Of a stretch of 64,000 nucleotides of DNA, positions 1-8,635 are shown one piece after another. Within the stretch, counting starts at the first letter, position 1. Each line of letters opens with the position of its first letter. Both the position numbers and the translations under genes were made by a program. The notes beneath the pieces were generated by a model. The model was given only the letters and a program-made list of their open reading frames with translations, was not told the origin of the DNA and did not search any database. The DNA is from JAIUNP01 sp020161975 (GTDB lineage: Bacteria > Pseudomonadota > Alphaproteobacteria > Rhizobiales > Beijerinckiaceae): the NCBI GenBank assembly GCA_036745275.1, contig DAIOGK010000013.1:23398-87397 (forward strand), in the 5' to 3' direction.

Positions 1-677
1 TTCTGAACGGTACGACCTGCGACATCCTGAAGGGCAAGATTACCACGGTGATCGGCCCCAACGGCGCCGGCAAGTCGACGATGTTCAAGACCATCTTCGG
101 CCTCCTCCCGGTGCGCACCGGATCGATTACCCTCAACGGCAAGGATGTGACCAACCACGCGCCGCGCCAGATGCTCGACAATGGCGTTTGTTATGTGCCC
201 CAAGGCCGCAACATCTTTTCCGAGCTCACCGTGCGCCACAACATGGAACTCGGCACCGTCGCGCTGTCGGACCAGAGTTCCGTGCCCGAGCGGATGGAGG
301 CAATGTTCAAGCGCTTCCCTATCTTGCGTGAGAAGGCCGATGTTCAGGCCGGTACCCTTTCCGGAGGACAGCAGAAGCTGCTGGAAGTGGCGCGCGGCCT
401 CCTGCTCGATCCCAGCCTGATCCTCATCGACGAACCGTCCATCGGCCTGTCGCCGCTGATGGTGCAGGAGGTCTTTGGCATCCTGGAGAACCTGCGCGAC
501 AACGGCGTCTCGATCCTGCTCATCGAACAGAATGCCAAGCAGGCTCTGAAGCTCTGCGATTATGGGCTGGTGCTCGAACAGGGTCAGACCCGCATCGAGG
601 ATACCGGCGAGAATATCCTCGCCGATCCACGCATCGGCGAACTGTTCCTCGGCGGCGCGATGAAGCAGGCGGGATAA
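1..677 (+). CDS. livF: Branched-chain amino acid-type ABC transporter ATP-binding protein, LivF family (5' partial)
   Basis: The frame is open from base 3, so the gene is cut by the window edge; 224 residues are visible. It carries Walker A (GPNGAGKST), the ABC signature LSGGQQKLLEVARG, Walker B (LILIDEPS) and a switch region reading LLIEQNAKQAL, where Gln-Asn replaces the usual His, as is typical of LivF. The TVRHNMELG-like stretch after the Q-loop region is also LivF-like. LivF proteins energise uptake of branched-chain amino acids or related carboxylates, together with LivG, LivH/M and a periplasmic binding protein, which should lie just outside the window. The actual substrate cannot be read from the ATPase; the AroE-like gene downstream might hint at an aromatic or hydroaromatic substrate, which is inference only. 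Confidence 0.92.
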   Translation, partial: LNGTTCDILKGKITTVIGPNGAGKSTMFKTIFGLLPVRTGSITLNGKDVTNHAPRQMLDNGVCYVPQGRNIFSELTVRHNMELGTVALSDQSSVPERMEAMFKRFPILREKADVQAGTLSGGQQKLLEVARGLLLDPSLILIDEPSIGLSPLMVQEVFGILENLRDNGVSILLIEQNAKQALKLCDYGLVLEQGQTRIEDTGENILADPRIGELFLGGAMKQAG

Positions 678-751
678 CCGCTTCTTCCAATCCTCATGGT
701 GGAGGCACCCGAACCATGAGGATCGGCAAGGTCGTTTGAAAGGCTTGGCCC

Positions 752-1543
752 ATGCTCGACAATCTCTCCGGCGCGACGCGCCTTTACCCCGTCGTGGGGG
801 ATCCCATCGCCCAGGTGAAATCGCCGGGCGGCGTCACCCGTGCGTTCGAGGAACAAGGCGCCGATGCCATCTGCTATCCCGTGCAGGTGGCGCCCGCCGA
901 CTTTGCGACCTTCATCGCCGATGCGCGTGTGACCAAGAACATGGACGGGCTGATCATCACCGTGCCACACAAGTTTGCCGCCCACGATGCCTGCGACCGC
1001 CTGTCGGATCGCGCGGCCTTCCTGAAATCGGTCAATACCATCCGCCGCCTGCCTGATGGCACACTGGTCGGCGACATGTTCGATGGCCTCGGATTTGTGG
1101 CGGCCTGTCAGGATAACGGCTGCGATTTTGCCGGAAAACGCGCACTGCTCGTTGGCGCCGGCGGAGCGGGTACGGCGATTGCACATGCGGTCGCCAGCGC
1201 CGGCGTCTGCGAACTGGTGCTTGCGGAACTCGATACGGCTCGTCGCGACGATCTTGTGGCCCGCCTCCGCGCCGCCGAGTTCAACGTCACGAGCGGCCCG
1301 GCCGATGCAACCGGCTTTGACATTGTCCTGAATGCGACCCCGCTGGGGATGCGCGAGGGCGACCCGACGGCCGTACCACTCGAAACCCTGCGGCCCGGCA
1401 TGTTCGTCGGCGATGTCGTGACCAAGCCGGAAGTGCCACCGCTGATCGCGGCTGCGCGGGGAATCGGCTGCCGGACGTCAAACGGCGTCGCCATGTTCGG
1501 CAAGGTCCGGGATTTGATGGTGGCCTTTCTTCTGGCCCGATAG
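752..1543 (+). CDS. Shikimate dehydrogenase-like NAD(P)-dependent oxidoreductase (AroE paralogue)
   Basis: This 263-residue protein has the AroE architecture: an N-terminal substrate domain and a Rossmann domain with GAGGAG at about residues 135-140. The catalytic Lys (K74 in TVPHK), the Asn of SVNT (N95) and the Asp of GDMFDG (D111) are kept. The first substrate-binding serine of the classical HSxSP motif is Val22 here (QVKSP), and GxNTDG reads GDMFDG. These changes resemble AroE-like paralogues rather than biosynthetic AroE, so the substrate may be quinate, shikimate or another hydroaromatic acid. An AAGG-like SD precedes the ATG. It lies 74 bases after livF on the same strand and could be co-transcribed with the transporter. 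Family placement is secure; calling it the biosynthetic aroE is not justified. Confidence 0.8.
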   Translation: MLDNLSGATRLYPVVGDPIAQVKSPGGVTRAFEEQGADAICYPVQVAPADFATFIADARVTKNMDGLIITVPHKFAAHDACDRLSDRAAFLKSVNTIRRLPDGTLVGDMFDGLGFVAACQDNGCDFAGKRALLVGAGGAGTAIAHAVASAGVCELVLAELDTARRDDLVARLRAAEFNVTSGPADATGFDIVLNATPLGMREGDPTAVPLETLRPGMFVGDVVTKPEVPPLIAAARGIGCRTSNGVAMFGKVRDLMVAFLLAR

Positions 1544-1604
1544 AGCCGCTTTCCTGCGATGAACCGGCTTTCCCTTCATCGCGCCATGTTCTAGAAGCGC
1601 GGCC

Positions 1605-3410
1605 ATGGCCACGCATCCGATTGACACCATCCGCAACTTTTCCATCGTCGCCCATATCGACCATGGCAAGTCCACGCTCGCTGACCGGCTGATCCAGCAC
1701 ACCGGCACGGTCGCCCTGCGCGACATGCAGGAGCAGATGCTCGATTCGATGGATATCGAAAAAGAGCGTGGCATTACCATCAAGGCGCAGACCGTTCGCC
1801 TTGATTACAAGGCCGAGGATGGCAAAACCTACATCCTCAACCTGATGGACACCCCCGGCCACGTCGATTTCGCCTATGAGGTGTCGCGTTCGCTGGCCGC
1901 CTGCGAAGGCTCGCTTCTTGTGGTCGATGCCTCGCAAGGCGTGGAAGCGCAGACGCTCGCCAACGTCTATCACGCGCTCGACGCGGGGCATGAGATCGTG
2001 CCGGTTCTCAACAAGATCGACCTGCCCGCTGCCGAACCCGAGCGCATCAAGGAGCAGATCGAGGAGGTGATCGGTCTCGATGCCTCGGACGCGGTGCCGA
2101 TCTCGGCGAAAACGGGCATCGGCATCGATCTTGTGCTCGAAGCCATTGTCAAGCGCCTGCCCCCGCCAAAAGGGGACGAGACTGCGCCCCTGAAGGCGCT
2201 GCTGGTCGATTCATGGTACGACTCCTATCTCGGCGTCGTCGTGCTCGTGCGGATCATCGACGGAATGCTGAAGAAGGGGTCCGACATCACGATGATGGGC
2301 ACCAAGGCCCGTTACCAGGTCGACAAGATCGGCGTCTTCAAGCCCAAGATGGTGGATGTCGAAAAGCTCGGCCCCGGCGAGGTTGGCTTCATCACCGCTC
2401 AGATCAAGCAGGTGGCCGACACCCGCGTCGGCGATACAATCACGGATACGAAGAAGCCGACCGCAGAAGCGCTCTCAGGGTTCAAACCGGCGCAACCGGT
2501 CGTTTTCTGCGGCCTTTTCCCGGTCGATGCGGCGGATTTCGAGGATCTGCGCTCGGCGATGGGCAAGCTCAGGCTCAACGACGCCAGCTTTTCCTACGAG
2601 ATGGAAACCTCCGCCGCGCTCGGCTTCGGCTTCCGCTGCGGCTTTCTCGGCCTGCTGCACCTTGAGATCATTCAGGAGCGGCTGGAGCGCGAGTTCAACC
2701 TCGACTTGATCGCGACCGCGCCAAGCGTCATCTACAAGCTGAAGATGAAAGACGGCGAGGTGATCGAGATGCACAATCCGGCCGATATGCCGGATACGAC
2801 GAAGATCGAGGAAATCGAAGAGCCGTGGATCAAGGCGACCATTCTGACGCCGGACGAATATCTTGGCGGCATTCTGAAGCTTTGCCAGGACCGGCGCGGC
2901 AACCAGATCGACCTCAACTATGTCGGCAAGCGCGCCATGGTGGTCTATGAACTGCCGCTCAACGAAGTGGTGTTCGATTTCTACGACCGCCTCAAGTCGA
3001 TCTCGAAGGGCTATGCCTCGTTCGACTACACGCTGACCGATTACAAGCCCGGCGATCTCGTGAAGATGTCGATCCTCGTCAACGACGAACCGGTCGATGC
3101 ACTCTCGATGCTGGTTCACCGCACGCGCGCCGAAGGGCGCGGCCGCGCCATGTGCGAGAAGCTGAAGGATCTGATTCCACAGCACCTGTTCAAGATCCCG
3201 ATTCAGGCGGCCATCGGCGGCAAGATCATTGCACGCGAGACGATTTCGGCCCTGCGCAAGGACGTGACCGCCAAATGCTACGGCGGCGATGCCACCCGCA
3301 AGCGCAAGCTTCTGGACAAGCAGAAAGAGGGCAAGAAACGGATGCGCCAGTTCGGCAAGGTGGAGATTCCGCAGGAAGCGTTCATCGCCGCGCTGAAAAT
3401 GGATGGATAA
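1605..3410 (+). CDS. lepA: Elongation factor 4 (LepA), ribosomal back-translocase GTPase
   Basis: The 601-residue length is normal for LepA. The translational GTPase domain has G1 (AHIDHGKST, about residues 17-25), G3 (DTPGHVDF) and G4 (NKID). It is followed by domain II, EF-G-like domains III and V, and the LepA-specific C-terminal domain with KIPIQAAIGGKIIARET and a basic KRKLLDKQKEGKKRMR tail. LepA binds ribosomes and affects translation under ionic or cold stress and 30S assembly. The gene appears to stand alone, about 60 bases after the AroE-like gene. Only a weak purine-rich SD is visible before the ATG. Confidence 0.97.
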   Translation: MATHPIDTIRNFSIVAHIDHGKSTLADRLIQHTGTVALRDMQEQMLDSMDIEKERGITIKAQTVRLDYKAEDGKTYILNLMDTPGHVDFAYEVSRSLAACEGSLLVVDASQGVEAQTLANVYHALDAGHEIVPVLNKIDLPAAEPERIKEQIEEVIGLDASDAVPISAKTGIGIDLVLEAIVKRLPPPKGDETAPLKALLVDSWYDSYLGVVVLVRIIDGMLKKGSDITMMGTKARYQVDKIGVFKPKMVDVEKLGPGEVGFITAQIKQVADTRVGDTITDTKKPTAEALSGFKPAQPVVFCGLFPVDAADFEDLRSAMGKLRLNDASFSYEMETSAALGFGFRCGFLGLLHLEIIQERLEREFNLDLIATAPSVIYKLKMKDGEVIEMHNPADMPDTTKIEEIEEPWIKATILTPDEYLGGILKLCQDRRGNQIDLNYVGKRAMVVYELPLNEVVFDFYDRLKSISKGYASFDYTLTDYKPGDLVKMSILVNDEPVDALSMLVHRTRAEGRGRAMCEKLKDLIPQHLFKIPIQAAIGGKIIARETISALRKDVTAKCYGGDATRKRKLLDKQKEGKKRMRQFGKVEIPQEAFIAALKMDG

Positions 3411-3522
3411 GGCGCAAGCGCGGCACCGATCAGGGCCAGTGGTCCGTTGCAGGGGAACGTCCGGAGCGTAATCGAAAGATCAATCCGAGGCACCGACATG
3501 AACCGTCACATTTCGGCAAGGG

Positions 3523-3551
3523 TTGACGCGTAGGATCGACAAATGTTTGAT
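3523..3551 (+). promoter_or_regulatory. Candidate sigma-70 promoter for the HAD phosphatase gene
   Basis: TTGACG (3523-3528) and TTTGAT (3546-3551) are separated by 17 bases. The -10 lies just after an in-frame ATG at 3543, so that ATG would be outside the transcript. This supports the downstream GTG at 3621 as the real start. Confidence 0.4.
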
Positions 3552-3620
3552 CCTGCCATCGCCTGTCCAGACGCACTCAGCGATGATGCCGCCGCCGGCT
3601 CCGCACCGGCAGGAGTCGCC

Positions 3621-4304
3621 GTGTTCAGCCATATCGATACCTTCGTTTTCGATCTCGACAACACGCTTTATCCCCCGCATGCGGATCTGTGGCCGAAGAT
3701 CGATCATATGATCACGGTCTATCTGTCGGATCTTCTCGGGCTCGACGGCATTTCCGCCCGCGCCTTGCAGAAGCATTATTACAAGCGCTACGGCACCACC
3801 CTGAACGGGCTGATGGCCGAGCATCCAGAGGCGATCGATCCCGGCCATTTTCTTGATTTCGTGCATGACATCGACCGCTCGACATTACGGGTGGATGATC
3901 GCCTCGCCAACGCAATTGAGCATCTGCCGGGCCGGCGGCTGGTCTTCACCAACGGTTCTCGCGGCCATGCAGAAAAGACGATGCTGGCACTCGGAATCGC
4001 CCACCTCTTCGACGACGTTTTCGATATTGTCGCCGGCGGCTTTACGCCCAAACCGCACCGCGCGCCCTATGAGAAGTTTCTGGCCGACCACGGCGTCGAC
4101 GCGGATCGGGCCGTGATGTTCGAGGACATCGCCCATAATCTCGAAACGGCAAAGGCCTTTGGCATGACGACTGTTCTCGTCCGCCCGAAGGCCGGCAGCC
4201 TGGACCACCGCGAGCCCTGGGAAATCGTCCGCGGGACACCGGCCTACGTCGATCATGTCACCGACGATCTGGCCGGATTCCTGACCTGCGCGATGCAGCG
4301 CTGA
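3621..4304 (+). CDS. HAD-superfamily hydrolase, pyrimidine 5'-nucleotidase-like
   Basis: HAD subfamily IA protein with motif I FDLDNTLYP (nucleophile Asp and acid/base Asp), motif II LVFTNGS, a motif III Lys in the TPKPHRAPYEKF stretch, and motif IV FEDIAHN. The LDNTLYPP form and overall layout match the SDT1/YjjG-like pyrimidine 5'-nucleotidase group, which dephosphorylate UMP/CMP-type nucleotides. I chose GTG 3621 (227 aa) because AGGAG sits 5 bases upstream and family members start just before the FSHIDTFVFDLDNT segment. The frame is open back to ATG 3543, which would give 253 aa, but a candidate promoter overlaps that codon. The gene converges with the MBL gene, 9 bases apart. Confidence 0.82.
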   Translation: MFSHIDTFVFDLDNTLYPPHADLWPKIDHMITVYLSDLLGLDGISARALQKHYYKRYGTTLNGLMAEHPEAIDPGHFLDFVHDIDRSTLRVDDRLANAIEHLPGRRLVFTNGSRGHAEKTMLALGIAHLFDDVFDIVAGGFTPKPHRAPYEKFLADHGVDADRAVMFEDIAHNLETAKAFGMTTVLVRPKAGSLDHREPWEIVRGTPAYVDHVTDDLAGFLTCAMQR

Positions 4305-4313
4305 TCGCGGGGA

Positions 4314-5273
4314 TCAGCTCTCGCCCTTCTCCAGTGCCTTCCACATGGCGACATCCCGCTCCGCCGTCCAGATGATCGGATGGTCGATGCCGCGCGCCTC
4401 GTCATAGGCGCGTGAGACATTGAACGGCAGGCAATGCTCGTAGATGGCATAATCGCCGAACGGCCCGTCCATCACCTTGCGCACGCTGTCATAGGCTTCC
4501 TTGAGGCTCGCCCCGCGCTGAACGGCATTTTCCACTGCGACATAGAGCGTGTTGAGGAAGTTCGTCGTGCCCGCAAAGGCTGCCGCAACCTTCGGCTTGC
4601 CCACCAGTGCATCGCCGCGCCCTGGGACCAGCGCCACGGGATCGTATTTGGCAAGTGACTTCAGCGTTTTCGGCCAGTCCTTGTAATGTGCATCGCCGCA
4701 GTAGCACGCTGACTTGTACTCGACCAGATCGCCGGAAAAGAGCACGTTGGCATCCGGCACATAGGCAATGGTGTCACCCGCCGTATGGCCACGTCCGGGC
4801 TGGGAAATCCTCACCTCGCGCTTGCCGAGCCAAACTGAAATCTCGCCTGTGAAGGTCAGTGTCGGCCAGGTCAGGCCCGGAATGGTCTCCTTGCCCTGGA
4901 ACAGGCGGGGAAACCGTCCAATCTCGCTATCCATATCCTGCGCGCCGCGCTCGACGATCAGCTTGCGCGTCACGTCCGAGGCGATGATCGCATGGGCGTC
5001 CTTGTAGGCCGAAGCGCCAAGCACGCGCACGGCGTGATAATGCGAGAGCAGGACATAGCGGATCGGCTTGTCGGTGACGGTGCGGATCTTCGCAATCACA
5101 TCCGCGGCCATGGCCGGGGTCGCCTGCGCATCGACGATCATCACGCCATCATCGCCGATGATGACACCGGTGTTGGGGTCTCCTTCGGCGGTATAGGCAT
5201 AAAGCCCTTCGCCCAGCTTCGTGAAGGAGACCGTTTTGGCATTCATGTCATTGGTGGAAGCAAAGCCGCTCAT
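4314..5273 (-). CDS. MBL-fold protein with degenerate metal site, homogentisate operon
   Basis: A 319-residue metallo-beta-lactamase-fold protein. The usual HxHxDH motif reads HYHAVR (H78, H80, with Val and Arg where Asp and His are expected). GHTAGD supplies a further His and SGDLVE the bridging Asp, but the usual final His (PGHG) is PGRGD. Roughly half of the dinuclear metal ligands are therefore missing, so it may bind one metal or act without hydrolysis. The start overlaps the fahA stop (ATGA), implying translational coupling as the third gene of hmgA-fahA-MBL. Similar proteins with the same altered motif are, to my recollection, found beside hmgA/fahA in other alphaproteobacteria. The function is unknown; a role in handling maleylacetoacetate or fumarylacetoacetate is only inference. 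Confidence 0.8.
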   Translation of the reverse strand: MSGFASTNDMNAKTVSFTKLGEGLYAYTAEGDPNTGVIIGDDGVMIVDAQATPAMAADVIAKIRTVTDKPIRYVLLSHYHAVRVLGASAYKDAHAIIASDVTRKLIVERGAQDMDSEIGRFPRLFQGKETIPGLTWPTLTFTGEISVWLGKREVRISQPGRGHTAGDTIAYVPDANVLFSGDLVEYKSACYCGDAHYKDWPKTLKSLAKYDPVALVPGRGDALVGKPKVAAAFAGTTNFLNTLYVAVENAVQRGASLKEAYDSVRKVMDGPFGDYAIYEHCLPFNVSRAYDEARGIDHPIIWTAERDVAMWKALEKGES

Positions 5274-6292
5274 CGTGTGCCCTCATACCGGGTGATTTCC
5301 TGCTCAATGGCCCCGAAAATGGATTTGCCATGCCGGTCTTTCATCTCGATCCGCACCTTGTCGCCGAAGTTGAGGAACGGCGTCGTCGGCTTGCCGGTGT
5401 TGATGGCCTCGACCATGCGGACTTCGGCGAGGCAGGAATAGCCAAGCCCGCCCTCGCTGACCGGCTTGCCAGGTCCGCCATCCCTGTCGCGGTTCGAGAC
5501 CGTTCCGGAGCCGATGATGGCGCCGGCGCCCAGCGGGCGGGTCTTGGCAACATGGGCGACCAGCGTGCCGAAATCGAAGGTCATGTCGACCCCGGCATCC
5601 GGTTTGCCGAACGGCTTGCCATTGATGAAGCTGAGAAGCGGCAGATGAACCTTCGCCCCCACCCAGGCATCGCCGAGTTCATCGGGTGTCACAGCGACCG
5701 GAGAAAAGGCTGACGAAGGCTTCGACTGGAAGAAGCCGAACCCCTTGGCGAGTTCTGCCGGGATCAGGTTGCGCAGGGAAACGTCGTTCACCAGCATGAC
5801 GAGGCGGATCGCCTTCGCGGCTTCGGCGGGGGAAGCGCCCATTGCCACATCGCCCGTGATGACGGCAACCTCACCTTCAAGGTCGATGCCAAAGGCCTCC
5901 GACGCCACCGGCACCGGATCACGGGGGCCGATGAAGGCATCCGAACCGCCCTGATAGACGAGAGGATCGGTCCAGAACGAGGGCGGCATGTCCGCCCCGC
6001 GCGCTTTGCGCACCAGTTCGACATGGTTCACATAGGCCGAGCCATCCGCCCACTGATAGGCCCGCGGCAGCGGCGCGGCACAGTCATGCTCGTGGAAGCG
6101 CTGGGACGGCACCGACCCGTGCTCAAGCTGTTCTGCCAGTGATTCCAGCGCCGGCGCATAATGGTCCCAGCCGTCGAGCGCCTGTTGCAGGGTGCGGCAG
6201 ATGCCCGACGCCTCGGTGTAGCGCGTCAGATCGCGGGAGACGACGACAAGGCGGCCATCCCGCGAACCGTCCTTCAGTGTTGCAAGCTTCAT
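5270..6292 (-). CDS. fahA: Fumarylacetoacetate hydrolase family protein
   Basis: A 340-residue FAH-fold protein with the metal-binding acidic residues in the IDLEGEVAVITGD segment, a conserved LVNDVSLRNL stretch, the FFQSKPSSAFSPV active-site segment and a GSGTVSNRD loop near the C-terminus. It should cleave fumarylacetoacetate to fumarate and acetoacetate, the last step of tyrosine/phenylalanine degradation through homogentisate. It lies 75 bases downstream of hmgA on the same strand and overlaps the MBL gene by 4 bases. No maleylacetoacetate isomerase is visible here; the step may be glutathione-independent, be encoded elsewhere, or involve the MBL protein. Confidence 0.93.
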   Translation of the reverse strand: MKLATLKDGSRDGRLVVVSRDLTRYTEASGICRTLQQALDGWDHYAPALESLAEQLEHGSVPSQRFHEHDCAAPLPRAYQWADGSAYVNHVELVRKARGADMPPSFWTDPLVYQGGSDAFIGPRDPVPVASEAFGIDLEGEVAVITGDVAMGASPAEAAKAIRLVMLVNDVSLRNLIPAELAKGFGFFQSKPSSAFSPVAVTPDELGDAWVGAKVHLPLLSFINGKPFGKPDAGVDMTFDFGTLVAHVAKTRPLGAGAIIGSGTVSNRDRDGGPGKPVSEGGLGYSCLAEVRMVEAINTGKPTTPFLNFGDKVRIEMKDRHGKSIFGAIEQEITRYEGTR

Positions 6293-6367
6293 AGGTCCCA
6301 GCCTTTTCGTTTGTCATTGCTCCATCGCTCCGCGCCGCATGATGACGGAGCGAAGCGTTGCAAAACC

Positions 6368-7672
6368 CTACCGCTTCTTCGGGTTGAAATGGTCCTTCAA
6401 CGCGTGGCCATAGTCCACGTAGCTATCCTGCAATTCCGGACAATTCAGCGCATAGGCGCTGATTTTCTGAGGAAAGCGCGTTTCAAACATGAAGGCCATG
6501 GTGTTGGAAAGTTTGTGCGGTTTGAGTTCCGCATTCGAATTCGTCTCGAAGCTGTCTACATCCGGTCCATGTGGAAGCATGGTGTTGTGCAGCGAAAAGC
6601 CGCCGGGAACAAAGCCCTCGGGCTTGGCGTCATACTGGCCATAGATCAGCCCCATGAACTCGCTCATGCAGTTCATGTGATACCACGGCGGGCGAAAGGT
6701 GTTTTCGGCCACCATCCAGCGCTCGGGGAAGCAGACAAAATCGATGTTGGCGGTACCGGGTGTCTCGGAAGGGGAGGTCAGCACCGTGAAGATCGACGGA
6801 TCGGCATGGTCGAACAGCAGTGGGCCAACGGGCGAAAAGCGCCTGAGATCGTACTTGTAGGGCGCGTAATTGCCGTGCCAGGCAACCACATCAATCGGCG
6901 AATGCCTGAGTTCGGTCACCCACAGGCTGCCGCCGGTTTTCACATACATCGCAGTTGGCGCGTCCTTTTGCTCGTACCAGGCGACGGGGCTGTAGAAATC
7001 GCGCTGGTTGGCGAGGCAGTTCGCCCCGATGGGACCGCGCTCAGGCAGGGTCAGCGCACCGCCGTAGTTCTCGCAGAGATAGCCACGCGCGGCCTTCTGA
7101 CCGGCCGGCAGTTCAACCCGGAATTTCACGCCGCGCGGGATTACGGCGATCTCGCCGGGGGTAAGGTCGATGATACCGAATTCGGTCACGAGCCGCAGCC
7201 CACCCTGTTCCGGCACGAACAGCAGTTCGCCATCGGCATTGTAGAAACACTCGTCGACCATCGAACGGGTAAAGAGGTAGATCGAGGCCGACATGCCGGC
7301 CATCGACCCGGCATCACCGGCGGTGGTGATGGTACGCACGCCTTCAAGAAAGCTGACGCTTTCGCTCGGTAGCGGCAGCGGTGACCAACGGTAGGGCGCC
7401 GGCGGAGCTTCGACCTCGACGGCAGGGGCTGTGCGCCACAGGCCGATATCGGCCTTGCGGAAACGTCCCCAGTGCTTGACGGTTGGCCGGATGCGATAGA
7501 GCCACGACCGCTCGTTGGAGGCGCGCGGCGCGGTGAAGGGCGAACCGGAAAGCTGTTCTGCATAAAGGCCGTAAGCGCAGCGCTGGGGCGAATTGCGTCC
7601 GATCGGCAGGGCGCCGGGCAGAGCCTCGGTCTCGAAGCCGTTTCCAAATCCGGATAGGTATTCAGGTCTCAT
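6368..7672 (-). CDS. hmgA: Homogentisate 1,2-dioxygenase
   Basis: A 434-residue enzyme of usual family length. The N-terminus (RPEYLSGFGNGFETEALPGA) and the iron-site region near the C-terminus are characteristic: YHMNCMSEFMG gives the His and Glu ligands and HNTMLPHGPD another His. It opens the ring of homogentisate to 4-maleylacetoacetate using Fe(II) and O2 in the cytoplasm. I start it at 7672 because AGGAGGGG lies at SD distance; an upstream in-frame ATG at 7690 overlaps that SD. It is the first gene of the hmgA-fahA-MBL operon and is divergent from an IclR-type regulator with a palindrome between them. Confidence 0.96.
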   Translation of the reverse strand: MRPEYLSGFGNGFETEALPGALPIGRNSPQRCAYGLYAEQLSGSPFTAPRASNERSWLYRIRPTVKHWGRFRKADIGLWRTAPAVEVEAPPAPYRWSPLPLPSESVSFLEGVRTITTAGDAGSMAGMSASIYLFTRSMVDECFYNADGELLFVPEQGGLRLVTEFGIIDLTPGEIAVIPRGVKFRVELPAGQKAARGYLCENYGGALTLPERGPIGANCLANQRDFYSPVAWYEQKDAPTAMYVKTGGSLWVTELRHSPIDVVAWHGNYAPYKYDLRRFSPVGPLLFDHADPSIFTVLTSPSETPGTANIDFVCFPERWMVAENTFRPPWYHMNCMSEFMGLIYGQYDAKPEGFVPGGFSLHNTMLPHGPDVDSFETNSNAELKPHKLSNTMAFMFETRFPQKISAYALNCPELQDSYVDYGHALKDHFNPKKR

Positions 7673-7792
7673 GGCATCCCCTCCTGGCAAATTTCCAGCG
7701 CGTGGCGTCCCGTGTCCTCAATCATCACCGTCCGGCATCAAACCATGGAGGGCGCAACCAAACAAATGTAAAGCGGACAGAAGAGGGTTTGT

Positions 7793-7816
7793 CAATAACG
7801 AATGAATTCGCTATTG
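7793..7816. promoter_or_regulatory. Near-perfect palindrome, candidate IclR (HmgR-type) operator
   Basis: The left arm CAATAACGAAT and right arm ATTCGCTATTG are inverted repeats matching at 10 of 11 positions around a 2-base centre. The site lies 24 bases before the regulator's ATG and about 120 bases before hmgA, in an AT-rich stretch. IclR regulators bind such palindromes; homogentisate is the inducer of HmgR in Pseudomonas. Assignment is inference from position and symmetry. Confidence 0.6.
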
Positions 7817-7840
7817 TAGAATTAGAAGCAGGGGTTGGCG

Positions 7841-8635
7841 ATGGACAAGACCGAAGCACGACACAGGCAGCGCGGCATCCAGTCGGTTGAGGTGGGCGGC
7901 GCATTGTTGAAGGTGCTGGTTGCTGCAGAAGGCGCATTGACGCTCGGTGAAATCGCCCGCCGCGCCGGGCTGACGCCCGCGAAGGCGCATCCCTATCTTG
8001 TCTCCTATGGATGTCTGGGGCTCATCGTGCAGGACCGACAGACGGGGCGTTATGATGTCGGCCCGCTGGCGCTTCAGGCTGGCCTGGCGGCTCTCCGGCG
8101 GCTCAACCCTCTGCGGGTGGCTGACGAAGGGCTTGCTGCGCTCGTCGAGGAATCATCCCAGATGGTGGCCATTGCGGTCTGGGCCATGCATGGCGCAACC
8201 ATCGTGCGCATTGAGGAATCGCCGCGTCCGCTCCATGTCAATCTACGGGTCGGCTCCGTGATGTCGCTGCGCAACACGGCGACCGGCAATGTTTTTGCGG
8301 CCTATCTCCGCCCGGCGGATATCGCTGACGCCTTGCAACGTGAAGGCATGCCTGGAACGCCGACGATTGGCGCCAGCGCCGGCACGGATGATGCACTCCA
8401 GAGCCTGGTTTCCGGCGTGCGCGCGGTCGGTCTGGCCTCCACCATTGACCATCCCATCCCCGGCATCAGTGCGTTGTCGGCACCGGTGTTTGACCATCGC
8501 GGAGCGTTGGCTATGGCCATTACCTTGCTGGGGCCGAGCGGAACCTTCGATGCGGCAGTCGATGGCGATCTCGCCGGGATGTTGCAGCGCTATGCCCGAT
8601 GTGTCACAGCGCGTCTCGGGGGGGCGGTCAGCTGA
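7841..8635 (+). CDS. IclR-family transcriptional regulator (likely homogentisate pathway regulator)
   Basis: A 264-residue protein with an N-terminal winged helix-turn-helix (LTLGEIARRAGLTPAKAHPY, residues about 32-52) and the C-terminal IclR effector domain (SQMVAIAVWAMHGATIVRI; GLASTIDHPIPGISALSAPV). ATG 7841 is chosen because AGGGG lies 6 bases upstream; the TTG at 7835 would have no room for an SD. It is divergent from hmgA, which suggests it controls that operon in response to an aromatic intermediate. Its last 8 bases overlap the end of glpK on the opposite strand. Control of glpK is also possible but less supported by geometry. Confidence 0.85.
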   Translation: MDKTEARHRQRGIQSVEVGGALLKVLVAAEGALTLGEIARRAGLTPAKAHPYLVSYGCLGLIVQDRQTGRYDVGPLALQAGLAALRRLNPLRVADEGLAALVEESSQMVAIAVWAMHGATIVRIEESPRPLHVNLRVGSVMSLRNTATGNVFAAYLRPADIADALQREGMPGTPTIGASAGTDDALQSLVSGVRAVGLASTIDHPIPGISALSAPVFDHRGALAMAITLLGPSGTFDAAVDGDLAGMLQRYARCVTARLGGAVS

